DNA of 20,960 nt from Leptolyngbya sp. SIO4C1 (GTDB lineage Bacteria > Cyanobacteriota > Cyanobacteriia > Phormidesmidales > Phormidesmidaceae): contig JAAHIA010000030.1 of the NCBI GenBank assembly GCA_010671975.1, positions 1 to 20,960 on the forward strand. The letters are read 5' to 3'. Below, piece after piece: positions 1 through 6,556 of this stretch. How positions within the stretch are numbered: the first letter of the stretch is position 1; the number at the start of each line of letters is the position of its first letter. The notes under the pieces were generated by a model. That model did not search any database, was not told the DNA's origin, and saw only the letters and a program-made list of their open reading frames with translations. Made by a program: the position numbers and the translations under genes.

Positions 1-129
1 TGTCGTCTAGAAATTCTCAAAGGCGATCGCAAAGGTCAGCACAGCATTCGGATCAATGGCCAGTATCGAATCTGTTTTATCTGGAATGACAATGGCCCGA
101 AAGATGTGGAAATTGTTGATTATCATTAA
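1..129 (+). CDS. higB: HigB-type (RelE-like) toxin, C-terminal part only
   Basis: This is an open frame from the first base to a TAA at 127-129. It encodes the last 42 residues of a small protein with the pattern LKGDRKGQHSIRIN, then QYRICFIW and a final VEIVDYH. That pattern is typical of the HigB/plasmid-maintenance killer family of ribosome-dependent mRNA endonucleases in the RelE superfamily. The start lies outside the window. The HigA-like antitoxin begins 18 nt downstream, which is the toxin-first order usual for higBA. Inference: the pair is co-transcribed and autoregulated. The visible end is intact, so nothing suggests decay. Confidence 0.85.
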   Translation, partial: CRLEILKGDRKGQHSIRINGQYRICFIWNDNGPKDVEIVDYH

Positions 130-147
130 GGCTGGAGCAATAGACCT

Positions 148-453
148 ATGATTCGCATTCCCACTCACCGTACCCCAACCCATCCTGGCGAAATGCTGCT
201 AGAAGAATTCTTATCGCCGATGGAAATCACTCAGCGAGAACTTGCTGAAGCCATTCATGTGCCCTATCAGCGCATCAATGAAATCGTCAATGGTCATCGT
301 GGGATGACACCCAGCACAGCGCTGCGGTTAGCAAAATACTTCGGGATGTCTGCTGATTTTTGGATGACGCTGCAGCTGCGTTGGGATTTATATCATGCTC
401 AACAATCCGAAGCCGAAACGCTGTCAGCTATCCAACCACGTCAGCCCGCCTAG
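148..453 (+). CDS. higA: HigA-family antitoxin (XRE-type HTH)
   Basis: A 101-residue protein beginning MIRIPTHRTPTHPGEML, which matches the N-terminus of HigA-family addiction-module antitoxins. A helix-turn-helix of the Xre/Cro type covers about residues 27-70 (TQRELAEAIHVPYQRINEIVNG, then TPSTALRLAKYFG), followed by the family's ADFWMTLQLRWDL segment. HigA neutralises HigB by direct binding and represses the higBA promoter. It follows the toxin fragment by 18 nt on the same strand, so the two form one operon. The length is normal for the family and there is no sign of truncation. Confidence in the family is high; the name higA rests on family resemblance and gene order. Confidence 0.88.
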   Translation: MIRIPTHRTPTHPGEMLLEEFLSPMEITQRELAEAIHVPYQRINEIVNGHRGMTPSTALRLAKYFGMSADFWMTLQLRWDLYHAQQSEAETLSAIQPRQPA

Positions 454-531
454 CAGCATTTCTCTGCCGCACCCCCTGCATTTTTCGCCTGCCGTACTCT
501 AGAACAAATCTAAAAAAACCTTGCAAACCCG

Positions 532-560
532 TTGACTGAGCAACGCGATCGCTTTATCGT
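532..560 (+). promoter_or_regulatory. Candidate sigma-70 type promoter
   Basis: TTGACT at 532-537 and TATCGT at 555-560 are separated by exactly 17 nt. The -35 matches consensus at 5 of 6 positions and the -10 at 4 of 6. Transcription would start near 567 and run into the dyad-rich region 618-668 and then the small ORF at 815. Prediction only. Confidence 0.35.
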
Positions 561-617
561 CAGTAACTAAGTCGTTAATCCACTCGTTGGACCTCATAGC
601 GGCGACTCAAACAAAAT

Positions 618-668
618 CCAAGATCTCTTGGCGTTGCTCGCCGGTACTAGCAATACCAAGCGAGCAAC
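618..668. repeat. Two adjoining stem-loops
   Basis: CCAAG (618-622) pairs with CTTGG (627-631) around a 4-nt loop. Directly after it, GTTGCTCGC (633-641) pairs perfectly with GCGAGCAAC (660-668), and inside that GGTA (643-646) pairs with TACC (654-657) around a 7-nt loop. No U-run follows on the plus strand, so it is not an obvious terminator in that direction. Read on the minus strand, the small hairpin is followed by ATTTTGTTT, which is weakly terminator-like. Confidence 0.6.
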
Positions 669-814
669 TAAGCCCCCAAACTGTCCATGCCAGTCTGGCG
701 ACCTGAGCATAGTTTATGCCTTGGTCACCCCAGTTTGCACGCAAGTGACGGGGTGGCTAAGTGATTTTGGATTTTGGTTTCCTCCCAACTCATCCATACC
801 GGAGACCAAAATCC

Positions 815-1060
815 ATGCTGCTCTATATCGCTTCGGGCATCTTCGTGCCCCCGCTTTCGCCTGTCCTCACCCCGGACGAACCGCAGTTCGAGACCATTCA
901 CCACAGCCTGCGCGGCTCGCCCACCGGCGTACATCACACCGTCAAGCAGCTCCACCACCTTCGCTACGCTGACCCCAACGACTGGAGCAAACCCCAGCCT
1001 ACCGGCCAAGCCGGCGAAGTCATCGTCGTCCTAACCAGACGCCTCCGACTCCCCCTCTAA
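815..1060 (+). CDS. Small hypothetical protein (81 aa)
   Basis: I do not recognise this gene with certainty. The ATG at 815 has a Shine-Dalgarno-like GGAGA at 801-805, 9 nt upstream, so I prefer it to the longer open frame from 761. The 81-residue product has a hydrophobic start (MLLYIASGIFV) and a C-terminal half reading HHLRYADPNDWSKPQPTG, then GEVIVVLTRRLRL. That looks like genuine folded-protein sequence and resembles small conserved proteins I associate with cyanobacteria. Several other frames are also open over the same bases on both strands, which lowers confidence. No function is proposed. Confidence 0.5.
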   Translation: MLLYIASGIFVPPLSPVLTPDEPQFETIHHSLRGSPTGVHHTVKQLHHLRYADPNDWSKPQPTGQAGEVIVVLTRRLRLPL

Positions 1061-1170
1061 CCCTCCCTTACGGTATTACCGCAAACAATTCCTACCTCAA
1101 AAGCCCTCTAAACTGCGGGCAGCGCTAACTTATGCCAGCTGCCCCAAGTTTTTATACCGTCTATTTGCAG

Positions 1171-1186
1171 TTTTCAACATTGAAAA
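1171..1186. promoter_or_regulatory. 16-bp perfect palindrome, operator-like
   Basis: TTTTCAA and TTGAAAA form an exact 7-bp inverted repeat with a 2-nt centre. The spacing suits a dimeric DNA-binding protein better than an RNA hairpin. It lies about 140 bp upstream of the ORF at 1323. The regulator is unknown. Confidence 0.35.
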
Positions 1187-1294
1187 TTGGGCAATAGTTA
1201 CCTAGCATTGTCTAAGGTAAACGCTGTGTTCTGTAGTTCGCAACGCTTTAAACGCTTCCCTGCTGATAGTTTGCTCTGTCGCCGGAGCAATCGC

Positions 1295-1324
1295 TTGGTT
1301 CCAGCAATATCCCGCATCTATAAT
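1295..1324 (+). promoter_or_regulatory. Candidate promoter overlapping an ATG
   Basis: TTGGTT (1295-1300) and a perfect TATAAT (1319-1324) lie 18 nt apart. The -10 hexamer overlaps the ATG at 1323. If it is a real promoter, the transcript would begin near 1331, after that start codon, and the ORF would need a later start. Otherwise the match is chance. Confidence 0.3.
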
Positions 1325-1637
1325 GTTCGTTCCTAGTACCAAACACGTTATTCACTACCGCATTGCGCCAAAATCAGGCAGCGTCCGGCTAACCTTCTGG
1401 GAGATGGCACCGAGGCGCCCAAAGCAGCTGTATCCCTATCTATATATTGCCAACTATTTACTTGACTCTATCGAAGAAGCCCATCAGCTTTTGAGAGATC
1501 ATCTCTACGTCAACGGGGTTGCTTCGGTCGAGAGTCTTAAGTTTTCGCAGCAAGGGCAGATCAACGTCACACCCTATCCAGCGCTGTCGACAAGCTTCAA
1601 TATTGGCTTAGAGGCCGTCGCTGAGCAAGCTTGCTAA
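1323..1637 (+). CDS. Hypothetical protein (104 aa)
   Basis: Not recognised. The frame encodes 104 residues with a balanced composition: an aromatic stretch (LYPYLYIANYLLD, about residues 36-48), an amphipathic segment (SIEEAHQLLRDHLY) and a polar C-terminal part. There is no signal peptide, obvious membrane segment or known motif. No Shine-Dalgarno precedes the ATG at 1323, and a TATAAT hexamer overlaps it, so the true start may be further in, for example the ATG within FWEMAPRR. The ORF converges on ssb, with only 8 nt between the two stop codons. Composition and length suggest a real gene, but no function can be given. Confidence 0.5.
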   Translation: MFVPSTKHVIHYRIAPKSGSVRLTFWEMAPRRPKQLYPYLYIANYLLDSIEEAHQLLRDHLYVNGVASVESLKFSQQGQINVTPYPALSTSFNIGLEAVAEQAC

Positions 1638-1645
1638 AGGTCGTC

Positions 1646-2008
1646 CTAAAATTCATCGTCGGCATAGCTGGGCATGGCCGCTTCACTATCTCGCCGTGAG
1701 CCCAGCAAATCGAGCCGATCGACCCGCACCACTGGGCTCGATCGCATTGCGCCCGACGCTTTGTCCTGCCAGGTGTCAATCTTTAAGGCACCGGTAATGC
1801 CGACCAGGCTGCCCTTGCGCACGTAGTTGGCAGCAACTTCTGCCGTGCGGCCCCACAGCTCTAGGTTAAACCAGTCTGGCTGGTCGCTATTGCGGCTGCG
1901 CCGATCGACTGCGATGGTAAATTTGCAAAGGACGTTGCCTGACTCAAAGTAGCGAACCTCGGGGTCTCTGCCGGCGCGGCCAACTAAATTAACGATGTTC
2001 AAACTCAT
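1646..2008 (-). CDS. ssb: Single-stranded DNA-binding protein
   Basis: A 120-residue SSB. The OB fold spans roughly residues 1-102, beginning MSLNIVNLVGRAGRDPEVRYFESG, with the core segments CKFTIAVDRRSR, DWFNLELWGRTAEVAANYVRKGSLV and GALKIDTW. The chain ends in an acidic, aromatic tip (YADDEF), the usual docking tail for replication and repair partners. The intrinsically disordered linker of E. coli SSB (178 aa) is nearly absent; this short form is common in cyanobacteria. SSB coats single-stranded DNA during replication, recombination and repair. It is divergent from mreB across a spacer of about 600 bp, an arrangement also seen in other cyanobacteria. Confidence 0.95.
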   Translation of the reverse strand: MSLNIVNLVGRAGRDPEVRYFESGNVLCKFTIAVDRRSRNSDQPDWFNLELWGRTAEVAANYVRKGSLVGITGALKIDTWQDKASGAMRSSPVVRVDRLDLLGSRRDSEAAMPSYADDEF

Positions 2009-2151
2009 TGGGCTAATATCTATGGCGCTATTACTAAAATTTCCTCAGCTAACCTACCAGGAGTTTCCTGATTTAATTGTCGGCTGAGCGAAAAAACTAA
2101 CACAAAGCAAATGTAGCTTCGGGCGTTGGGCTGCTGCCTGAGCACTGCCTT

Positions 2152-2211
2152 AGTAACTGTGCTAATAACTGTCTTAGCAGCAGTCTTAATAGCAGTCTCA
2201 GTAGCAGTTTT
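2152..2211. repeat. Five degenerate 12-bp tandem repeats
   Basis: The units agtaactgtgct, aataactgtctt, agcagcagtctt, aatagcagtctc and agtagcagtttt follow one another without gaps (2152, 2164, 2176, 2188, 2200). A decayed 11-bp copy may precede them at 2141-2151. On the minus strand the array would encode a 4-residue period rich in K, T, A and V. Confidence 0.75.
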
Positions 2212-2236
2212 CTCGGCTATCACTAGTTCATATTTA

Positions 2237-2265
2237 CTCTAGCGTATCTGTCTCTAGCGTATCTG
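2237..2265. repeat. 14-bp direct repeat, period 15
   Basis: ctctagcgtatctg occurs at 2237-2250 and again at 2252-2265. It is an exact tandem duplication with one base between copies. Confidence 0.8.
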
Positions 2266-2605
2266 AGCTGGTAACCAGCGTGAGGCACTGAGCAGCCTGT
2301 AGAGCGGCTGACTGCAGCTCGCTGCATTCGCTTTTCGGGGACAGCTTTAATCTTAAAACACAAGTTAGAGTCGCTGCTAGCCTGCTGAGCAATAAGCTGA
2401 GAAGCTAGCTGCTGAGGCAGTTTGCCAGTGTGACAGCCGCTGGTGATGGCACAGCCTAACGCAAGCGCTGAGGATGCCTACGCTAAAAGCTAATTGAAAG
2501 CGTTAATAGTTTTGACTAGACGGTTAGATACGAAACGTAATAAAATCCACACGACCCGTCGAACATCTCTGATTTCCACCACTTAGTTTGGGGGCATTGT
2601 AAGCA

Positions 2606-3646
2606 GTGAGTTTATTAGATCGATTTTCCTTCTCCCGCGATATGGGAATTGACCTCGGTACTGCCAATACGCTGGTCTATGTCTCTGGTAAGGGAGTGGT
2701 CTTACAAGAGCCCTCAGTCGTTGCCCGAGACAAAGATGGCAAGCCGCTGGCAGTCGGTGAAGAAGCCAAGCGCATGCTGGGTCGAACGCCAGGCAATATT
2801 ACGGCGCTGCGGCCGCTGCGCGACGGCGTAATTGCCGATTTTGACACGGCTGAGCTGATGCTCAAGCATTTTATTCGGCGCGTGCACGAGGGGCGCGCCC
2901 TAGTTTCACCGCGCATTGTGATTGGCATTCCTAGCGGCGTCACGGGCGTTGAGCGCCGAGCGGTAATGGATGCGGCTCTCCAGGCGGGCGCGCGGATGGT
3001 TTATCTGATTGATGAGCCGGTTGCAGCAGCGATTGGTGCGGGGCTACCGGTGGCTGAGCCAACTGGCAACATGATTATTGACATTGGTGGCGGCACCACT
3101 GAAGTCGCTGTACTCAGCCTGCAGGGCACCGTGCTGAGCGAATCGGTGCGGGTTGCCGGCGACGAGCTGACCGAGTCGATTTCTCAGTATATGAAGAAGG
3201 TGCACAACCTGGTGATTGGTGAGCGCACGGCTGAAGAAATCAAGATTAAAATTGGATCAGCCTACCCCAGCCCTGACGATAGCGAGACGATTTTAGACGT
3301 TCGCGGGCTGCACCTGCTATCGGGCTTGCCGCGTACCGTAACGGTCAAGAGCGCTGAAATCCGAGAAAGCATGGCCGAGCCGCTGTCAGTGATCATTGAG
3401 GCGGTCAAACGGACGCTAGAAAGGACGCCGCCAGAGCTAGCCGCCGATATTATCGATCGCGGCATCATGCTAGCGGGCGGGGGCGCGCTGCTCAAAGGGT
3501 TAGATACGCTGATTAGCCACGAGACTGGCATCGTGGTTCATGTGGCAGCCGATCCGCTGAGCTGCGTCGTGTTGGGGACCGGGCGCGTGCTCGAAAACTT
3601 CAGCCAGATGGAGCGCGTCTTCAGCGGTCGTTCGCGTGACCTGTAA
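2606..3646 (+). CDS. mreB: Rod-shape protein MreB (bacterial actin)
   Basis: A 346-residue actin homologue of normal length. The nucleotide-binding motifs are all present: phosphate-1 DLGTAN (residues 16-21), the EPVAAAIGAGLP segment (137-148), phosphate-2 DIGGGTTEV (159-167) and the adenosine motif AGGGALLKGLD (290-300). The N-terminus SLLDRFSFSRDMGID matches cyanobacterial MreB, whose start adds a short amphipathic membrane-binding stretch. The start is the GTG at 2606, because an in-frame TAA at 2600-2602 excludes anything earlier. A G-run at 2590-2594 may serve as a weak ribosome site. MreB filaments at the inner membrane guide sidewall peptidoglycan synthesis. The gene opens the mreBCD operon, with mreC 5 nt after its stop. 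Confidence 0.97.
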   Translation: MSLLDRFSFSRDMGIDLGTANTLVYVSGKGVVLQEPSVVARDKDGKPLAVGEEAKRMLGRTPGNITALRPLRDGVIADFDTAELMLKHFIRRVHEGRALVSPRIVIGIPSGVTGVERRAVMDAALQAGARMVYLIDEPVAAAIGAGLPVAEPTGNMIIDIGGGTTEVAVLSLQGTVLSESVRVAGDELTESISQYMKKVHNLVIGERTAEEIKIKIGSAYPSPDDSETILDVRGLHLLSGLPRTVTVKSAEIRESMAEPLSVIIEAVKRTLERTPPELAADIIDRGIMLAGGGALLKGLDTLISHETGIVVHVAADPLSCVVLGTGRVLENFSQMERVFSGRSRDL

Positions 3647-3651
3647 CGCCT

Positions 3652-4446
3652 ATGTTCACACTTAGACGCTGGTGGGATAGATATGCCGTTAAAGCAGGGC
3701 TAGTCGTACTGGCCATCGGCTGCGCTTGGACACTGCGCCAGACAGATGGAGCGCTGGTCTATGAGGCTTATCAGCTGCTGACCCGTCCGCTGCAGCCGGG
3801 GCTAAGCCGAGCTGAGCGGCTAGAAAATGCCTATGTGCTAGAGCTGCAGGAGCGCGTCGTTGAGCTAGAAAATCAGAATCAAAAGCTGCGCGAGCTGATT
3901 GACTATGAGTCTAAAACCACTCGGCCCAGTATTTTAGCCGCAGTGATTGGGCGCAGTGCAGACAACTGGTGGCAGCAGGTGACGCTCAACAAGGGCAGCC
4001 GCGATCAGGTTAAGGCTGGCGACGTGGTGACCGGCCCGGGCGGGGTGATTGGGCGCGTGGTGGCAACTTCGGCCAACACCAGTCGGGTGCTGCTCGTGAG
4101 CGATCCCACCAGTCAGATTGGAGTGAAGGTCAGTCGCAGCCGGTCGATGGGGGTGGTCAGAGGGCAGTCGGATGGCCGCATCGTTATGGAATTTTTTGAT
4201 AAGGTGCCGGACGTTAAGCCAGGCGATGTGATCGTGACCTCATCCTATAGCCGCCTGTTTCCCAAAGACATTCCCGTGGGTCGAGTCGAGTCAATTGACT
4301 TAGAGAAAGGGCCTGCGCCTCAGGCGATTATTCAGCTTTCATCGCCCTTAAATATCTTGGAGTGGGCCACGATTCATCCGTTTGAGCCGATCATGGACGT
4401 AGATGCGCCCCCGGCCCGTATCGTGGATGACGAAGATGAGCGTTGA
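3652..4446 (+). CDS. mreC: Rod-shape protein MreC
   Basis: A 264-residue bitopic membrane protein. A single transmembrane segment lies at about residues 12-28 (AVKAGLVVLAIGCAWTL), preceded by a basic cytoplasmic end. A coiled coil follows at about 53-88 (RAERLENAYVLELQERVVELE and onward), then the beta-rich MreC domain with the family's segments VIGRSADNWWQQVTLNKGS, VVTGPGGVIGRVV and GDVIVTSSYSRLFPKDIPVGRV. MreC assembles outside the inner membrane and links MreB/MreD to the elongasome peptidoglycan synthases. It begins 5 nt after mreB without a clear Shine-Dalgarno, which suggests translational coupling. Length and domain order are normal; a short acidic tail (DDEDER) ends the chain. Confidence 0.95.
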   Translation: MFTLRRWWDRYAVKAGLVVLAIGCAWTLRQTDGALVYEAYQLLTRPLQPGLSRAERLENAYVLELQERVVELENQNQKLRELIDYESKTTRPSILAAVIGRSADNWWQQVTLNKGSRDQVKAGDVVTGPGGVIGRVVATSANTSRVLLVSDPTSQIGVKVSRSRSMGVVRGQSDGRIVMEFFDKVPDVKPGDVIVTSSYSRLFPKDIPVGRVESIDLEKGPAPQAIIQLSSPLNILEWATIHPFEPIMDVDAPPARIVDDEDER

Positions 4447-4497
4447 CGCTCTAGCCTGCTATCCTAATTTGCTATTGAGATCGCTACCAAGCTTACT

Positions 4498-5073
4498 ATG
4501 ACGTTTTCTCGCCGCCGCCGGCAGCAGTCTGAGTTTCAGCGCAGCGCACTCAACTGGTGCGTGACGATTGGCTCTGTTTTTCTCTGCCTGCTGATCTTAC
4601 CGACTCGCCTGCCTGGCACCGAGCTGCTCGGCATCTCACCCAACTGGCTGCTGATTTGGGTGGTGGCTTGGAGCGTCAATCGCATTCCTTTTGACGGTGC
4701 GATCGCGGGCCTGGTTTTAGGCTTACTGCAAGATGCTTTGACAGCCCACTTTCCGACCCATGCGCTCAGTCTGATGGTGGTGGGCTACCTTACCGGGCGG
4801 CTGCAAAAGCAGCGCTACATCCAAGAAGACATTGTCTCGGTGGCGCTGATCGTCTTTGGCATGGCGGTAGTGGCTGAGACAGTGATGGCGCTGCAGATTA
4901 GCGCTCACTACCTGCTGGTGCCCAGCTCGCCCTATCCGTCGCTGGGTGAAATTTGGCTATATCAGCAAAAGGCGGCGCTCAGCTCAGCAATTTTAAGCAG
5001 CCTCTGGGCACCGGCGCTCTACTATCCGCTCAAGCGCTGGTGGGAGCAGTATCAGCCTCGGGAGCTAGACTAA
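4498..5073 (+). CDS. mreD: Rod-shape protein MreD
   Basis: A 191-residue polytopic membrane protein with a basic N-terminus (FSRRRRQQ) and about five or six hydrophobic segments, roughly at residues 17-37, 45-62, 66-82, 87-101, 112-132 and 157-178. The motif around GAIAGLVLGLLQDAL fits the MreD family, whose conserved core reads GxxxGLLxD. MreD is the third member of the elongation complex and works with MreC and MreB. It follows mreC by 51 nt on the same strand, and its position as third gene of mreBCD is the main support, since MreD sequences diverge strongly. The operon ends here and faces the minus-strand HAD gene, with no clear terminator hairpin in the 59-bp gap. Confidence 0.92.
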   Translation: MTFSRRRRQQSEFQRSALNWCVTIGSVFLCLLILPTRLPGTELLGISPNWLLIWVVAWSVNRIPFDGAIAGLVLGLLQDALTAHFPTHALSLMVVGYLTGRLQKQRYIQEDIVSVALIVFGMAVVAETVMALQISAHYLLVPSSPYPSLGEIWLYQQKAALSSAILSSLWAPALYYPLKRWWEQYQPRELD

Positions 5074-5132
5074 ACCTCCCTAGCACCGCGTCCCCCGTCT
5101 CCTTCAGCCCAAAAATTTATTATTGACAATCA

Positions 5133-5918
5133 CTAAGCCACCTGTAGCACCCTACCCGTTAAAACCAGCTGTACCGACTGCAGCAGCGTTGCCGTTAGCT
5201 TAGTGGGGTTGAGCTGCGTCAGCCGGGCCTGGCTGCGAATGCCGCAGGTCAGCGCTACGGTTTGAATGCCGGCTCGCTGCCCGGCGATGACGTCAGCTTC
5301 GGTATCGCCAACCATCCAGGCATTGTGAGTGGCAAATCCGAGCGCCTGCTGCGCTGCGATCGCCTGCTGTAGCAGCGCCACCTTTTGCTCAACCCGATTG
5401 AGGTGAGCCGCCCGGGCATCTGAGGCCCCAAAGATCTGATCGACGTGCTGGCTTAAGCTGTGCGCTTCTAGAAACGCCTGCACCTGCTCTGGCTGACGCA
5501 GCGTGACCAGCACCAGCCGGACGCCTGACTGCTTGATTTGCTGAATGGCCTGAGCGGCGTCTAGCTGTAGCGTATCCCAGCGCAGCAGATGCGGGTGGTT
5601 GACCAGCTGCGCCACCTGCTGTAAGAAAGGCTCAATCGCGTCGTCGGGTAGCCCAGAGCGAGCAGCAATTTCTGCATCGGGCACGCGCGTCTGCTTCATC
5701 TGCCAAAACTGCTTCTTCGTCAGCGGCTCAATCGGCAGATCTTTGCCATGCTGAGTTTGATAGATAGTTTGCAGCGCAGATAGCCCGAGGCGGTAGGTTC
5801 GGTAGTAGCGCTCCGAAACATCTACAATCGGGCCGTCAAAATCACAGAAGAGAATAGGCGTAGAAGCAGGCTTACGCTGAGCATTAATGAAATGAAGCAG
5901 CCTGGAAGAAAGTGACAA
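5133..5918 (-). CDS. HAD-superfamily phosphatase
   Basis: A haloacid-dehalogenase-type hydrolase of 261 residues from the TTG at 5918. Motif I is DFDGPIVD, with the nucleophile Asp26 and the acid/base Asp28; Pro replaces the usual Thr after DFDG. Motif II is the Thr of LVLVTLR (139), motif III the Lys of RVEQK (179), and motif IV GDTEAD (204-209) carries the Mg-binding acids. The helical cap between motifs I and II fits the phosphoglycolate-phosphatase-like group; the substrate is not evident. An open frame continues upstream to a TTG at 6029, but the AGGAGG at 5928-5933 sits 9 nt before the 5918 TTG, and the extra 37 residues lie outside the HAD fold. It is the last gene of the minus-strand run after dtd. 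Confidence 0.82.
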   Translation of the reverse strand: MSLSSRLLHFINAQRKPASTPILFCDFDGPIVDVSERYYRTYRLGLSALQTIYQTQHGKDLPIEPLTKKQFWQMKQTRVPDAEIAARSGLPDDAIEPFLQQVAQLVNHPHLLRWDTLQLDAAQAIQQIKQSGVRLVLVTLRQPEQVQAFLEAHSLSQHVDQIFGASDARAAHLNRVEQKVALLQQAIAAQQALGFATHNAWMVGDTEADVIAGQRAGIQTVALTCGIRSQARLTQLNPTKLTATLLQSVQLVLTGRVLQVA

Positions 5919-5927
5919 CGTTGTGCG

Positions 5928-5933
5928 CCTCCT
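5928..5933 (-). promoter_or_regulatory. Perfect Shine-Dalgarno that sets a TTG start
   Basis: AGGAGG on the minus strand with a 9-nt spacer before the TTG at 5918-5916. It argues that translation of the HAD gene starts at this TTG and not at 6029. Confidence 0.65.
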
Positions 5934-6004
5934 AAACGATATGCCCAGCTCGTTGCTTAATAGTTCTTTAACTTTAGCAGCAATTTCTGATTTGTGTGCT
6001 ATGC

Positions 6005-6054
6005 AAAAACTAAAATGCGATAGTCGCAACGCCTACACAGCAAATTTAGTTTTT
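6005..6054. repeat. 10-bp inverted repeat with nested hairpin
   Basis: AAAAACTAAA (6005-6014) is exactly complementary to TTTAGTTTTT (6045-6054). Within the 30-nt interval a second dyad, TGCGA-TAG-TCGCA, spans 6016-6028. It lies between dtd and the HAD gene. The A/T-rich outer stem ends in a T5 run on either strand, so it could be a weak terminator or attenuator between the two genes, or a protein site. Confidence 0.55.
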
Positions 6055-6082
6055 ACGATTACAGGGGTAGCATACCCAGCTG

Positions 6083-6535
6083 CTACGTCGAAGCTTCACG
6101 CTCAAGCAGCATCGTTACCGGACCATCATTGGCGATCGCAACCTGCATCATTGCACCAAACTCACCGGTTTCGACAGTCAGGCCGCTAGCGCGCAGCTGC
6201 TCTACAAAAGCCTCATAAAGCCGAACGGCTTTGTCAGGCGCAGCTGCCTGCGTAAACGAGGGCCGTCTGCCCTTTTGGCAATCGCCATAGAGCGTGAACT
6301 GGCTAACCACTAGCAGCTCGCCTTGAATATCTTGGACAGAGGCATCAAACCGGCCCTCAGGTCCCTTAGGAAACAGCCGCAGCGACAGACGCTTGGCCGC
6401 CATCCACGCTAGCTCAGCGGCGGTATCCGTTGCGGCAATACCAACCAGCAGATTGAGCCCGCGCCCAATCTTGCCGACCACCTGACCAGCCACCATAACT
6501 TCAGAGGCAGTGACGCGCTGAATGATCACCCGCAT
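6083..6535 (-). CDS. dtd: D-aminoacyl-tRNA deacylase
   Basis: A 150-residue protein of the usual DTD length. The two signature motifs are intact: SQFTLYGD (residues 78-85, SQxT type) and NDGPVT (136-141, NxGPxT type). In the homodimer they bring the cross-subunit Gly-cisPro pair into the active site. The N-terminus MRVIIQRVTASEVMV is also typical. DTD removes D-amino acids, and glycine mischarged on tRNA-Ala, and so guards translation against chirality errors. It starts 21 nt after the CobW-family gene on the same strand, probably in one transcript. No defect is seen. Confidence 0.95.
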   Translation of the reverse strand: MRVIIQRVTASEVMVAGQVVGKIGRGLNLLVGIAATDTAAELAWMAAKRLSLRLFPKGPEGRFDASVQDIQGELLVVSQFTLYGDCQKGRRPSFTQAAAPDKAVRLYEAFVEQLRASGLTVETGEFGAMMQVAIANDGPVTMLLEREAST

Positions 6536-6556
6536 GGGCTGATTAAACCTCTGACC

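Larger units (their letters stand above)
454..814. other. Spacer of about 360 bp with dyads and a promoter candidate
   Basis: No convincing gene is seen here. It holds a HIP1 site (545-552), a promoter-like pair (532-560), a dense dyad-symmetric stretch (618-668) and a purine/T-rich run around 763-780 in which the heptamer gattttg is repeated. ORFs that cross it in several frames overlap each other and look like chance reading frames. Confidence 0.5.
2009..2605. other. Divergent ssb/mreB spacer with short repeats
   Basis: About 600 bp without a convincing gene. It contains a degenerate 12-bp tandem array (2152-2211), a 14-bp direct repeat (2237-2265) and many CTAG/AGCTG-rich short words between 2270 and 2420. 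Possible mreB promoter elements are TTGACT at 2512-2517 and TAATAA at 2538-2543, but their 20-nt spacing is too long for confidence. A 67-codon frame on the minus strand (2020-2223) is largely a translation of the tandem array. Confidence 0.5.

Noticed and set aside
735..744. TTGC-AC-GCAA dyad within CACCCC...GGGGTG
   Set aside because: The inner loop would be only 2 nt and the outer stem 6 bp, so a stable hairpin is unlikely.
628..1034. Overlapping ORFs at 628-972 (+), 774-1034 (+) and 725-1009 (-)
   Set aside because: They overlap each other and the ORF at 815 that has a Shine-Dalgarno. Their translations are low-complexity Pro/Ser/Arg-rich sequence typical of wrong-frame reading in GC-rich DNA.
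1071..1081. CGGTA-T-TACCG palindrome after the small ORF at 815
   Set aside because: Eleven bases of symmetry with a 1-nt centre are common by chance, and no T-run follows to make it a terminator.
2020..2223. 67-aa minus-strand ORF just upstream of ssb
   Set aside because: Its N-terminal half is a translation of a 12-bp tandem array and the rest resembles no protein I know. It has no clear ribosome site, so I kept it only as a remark.
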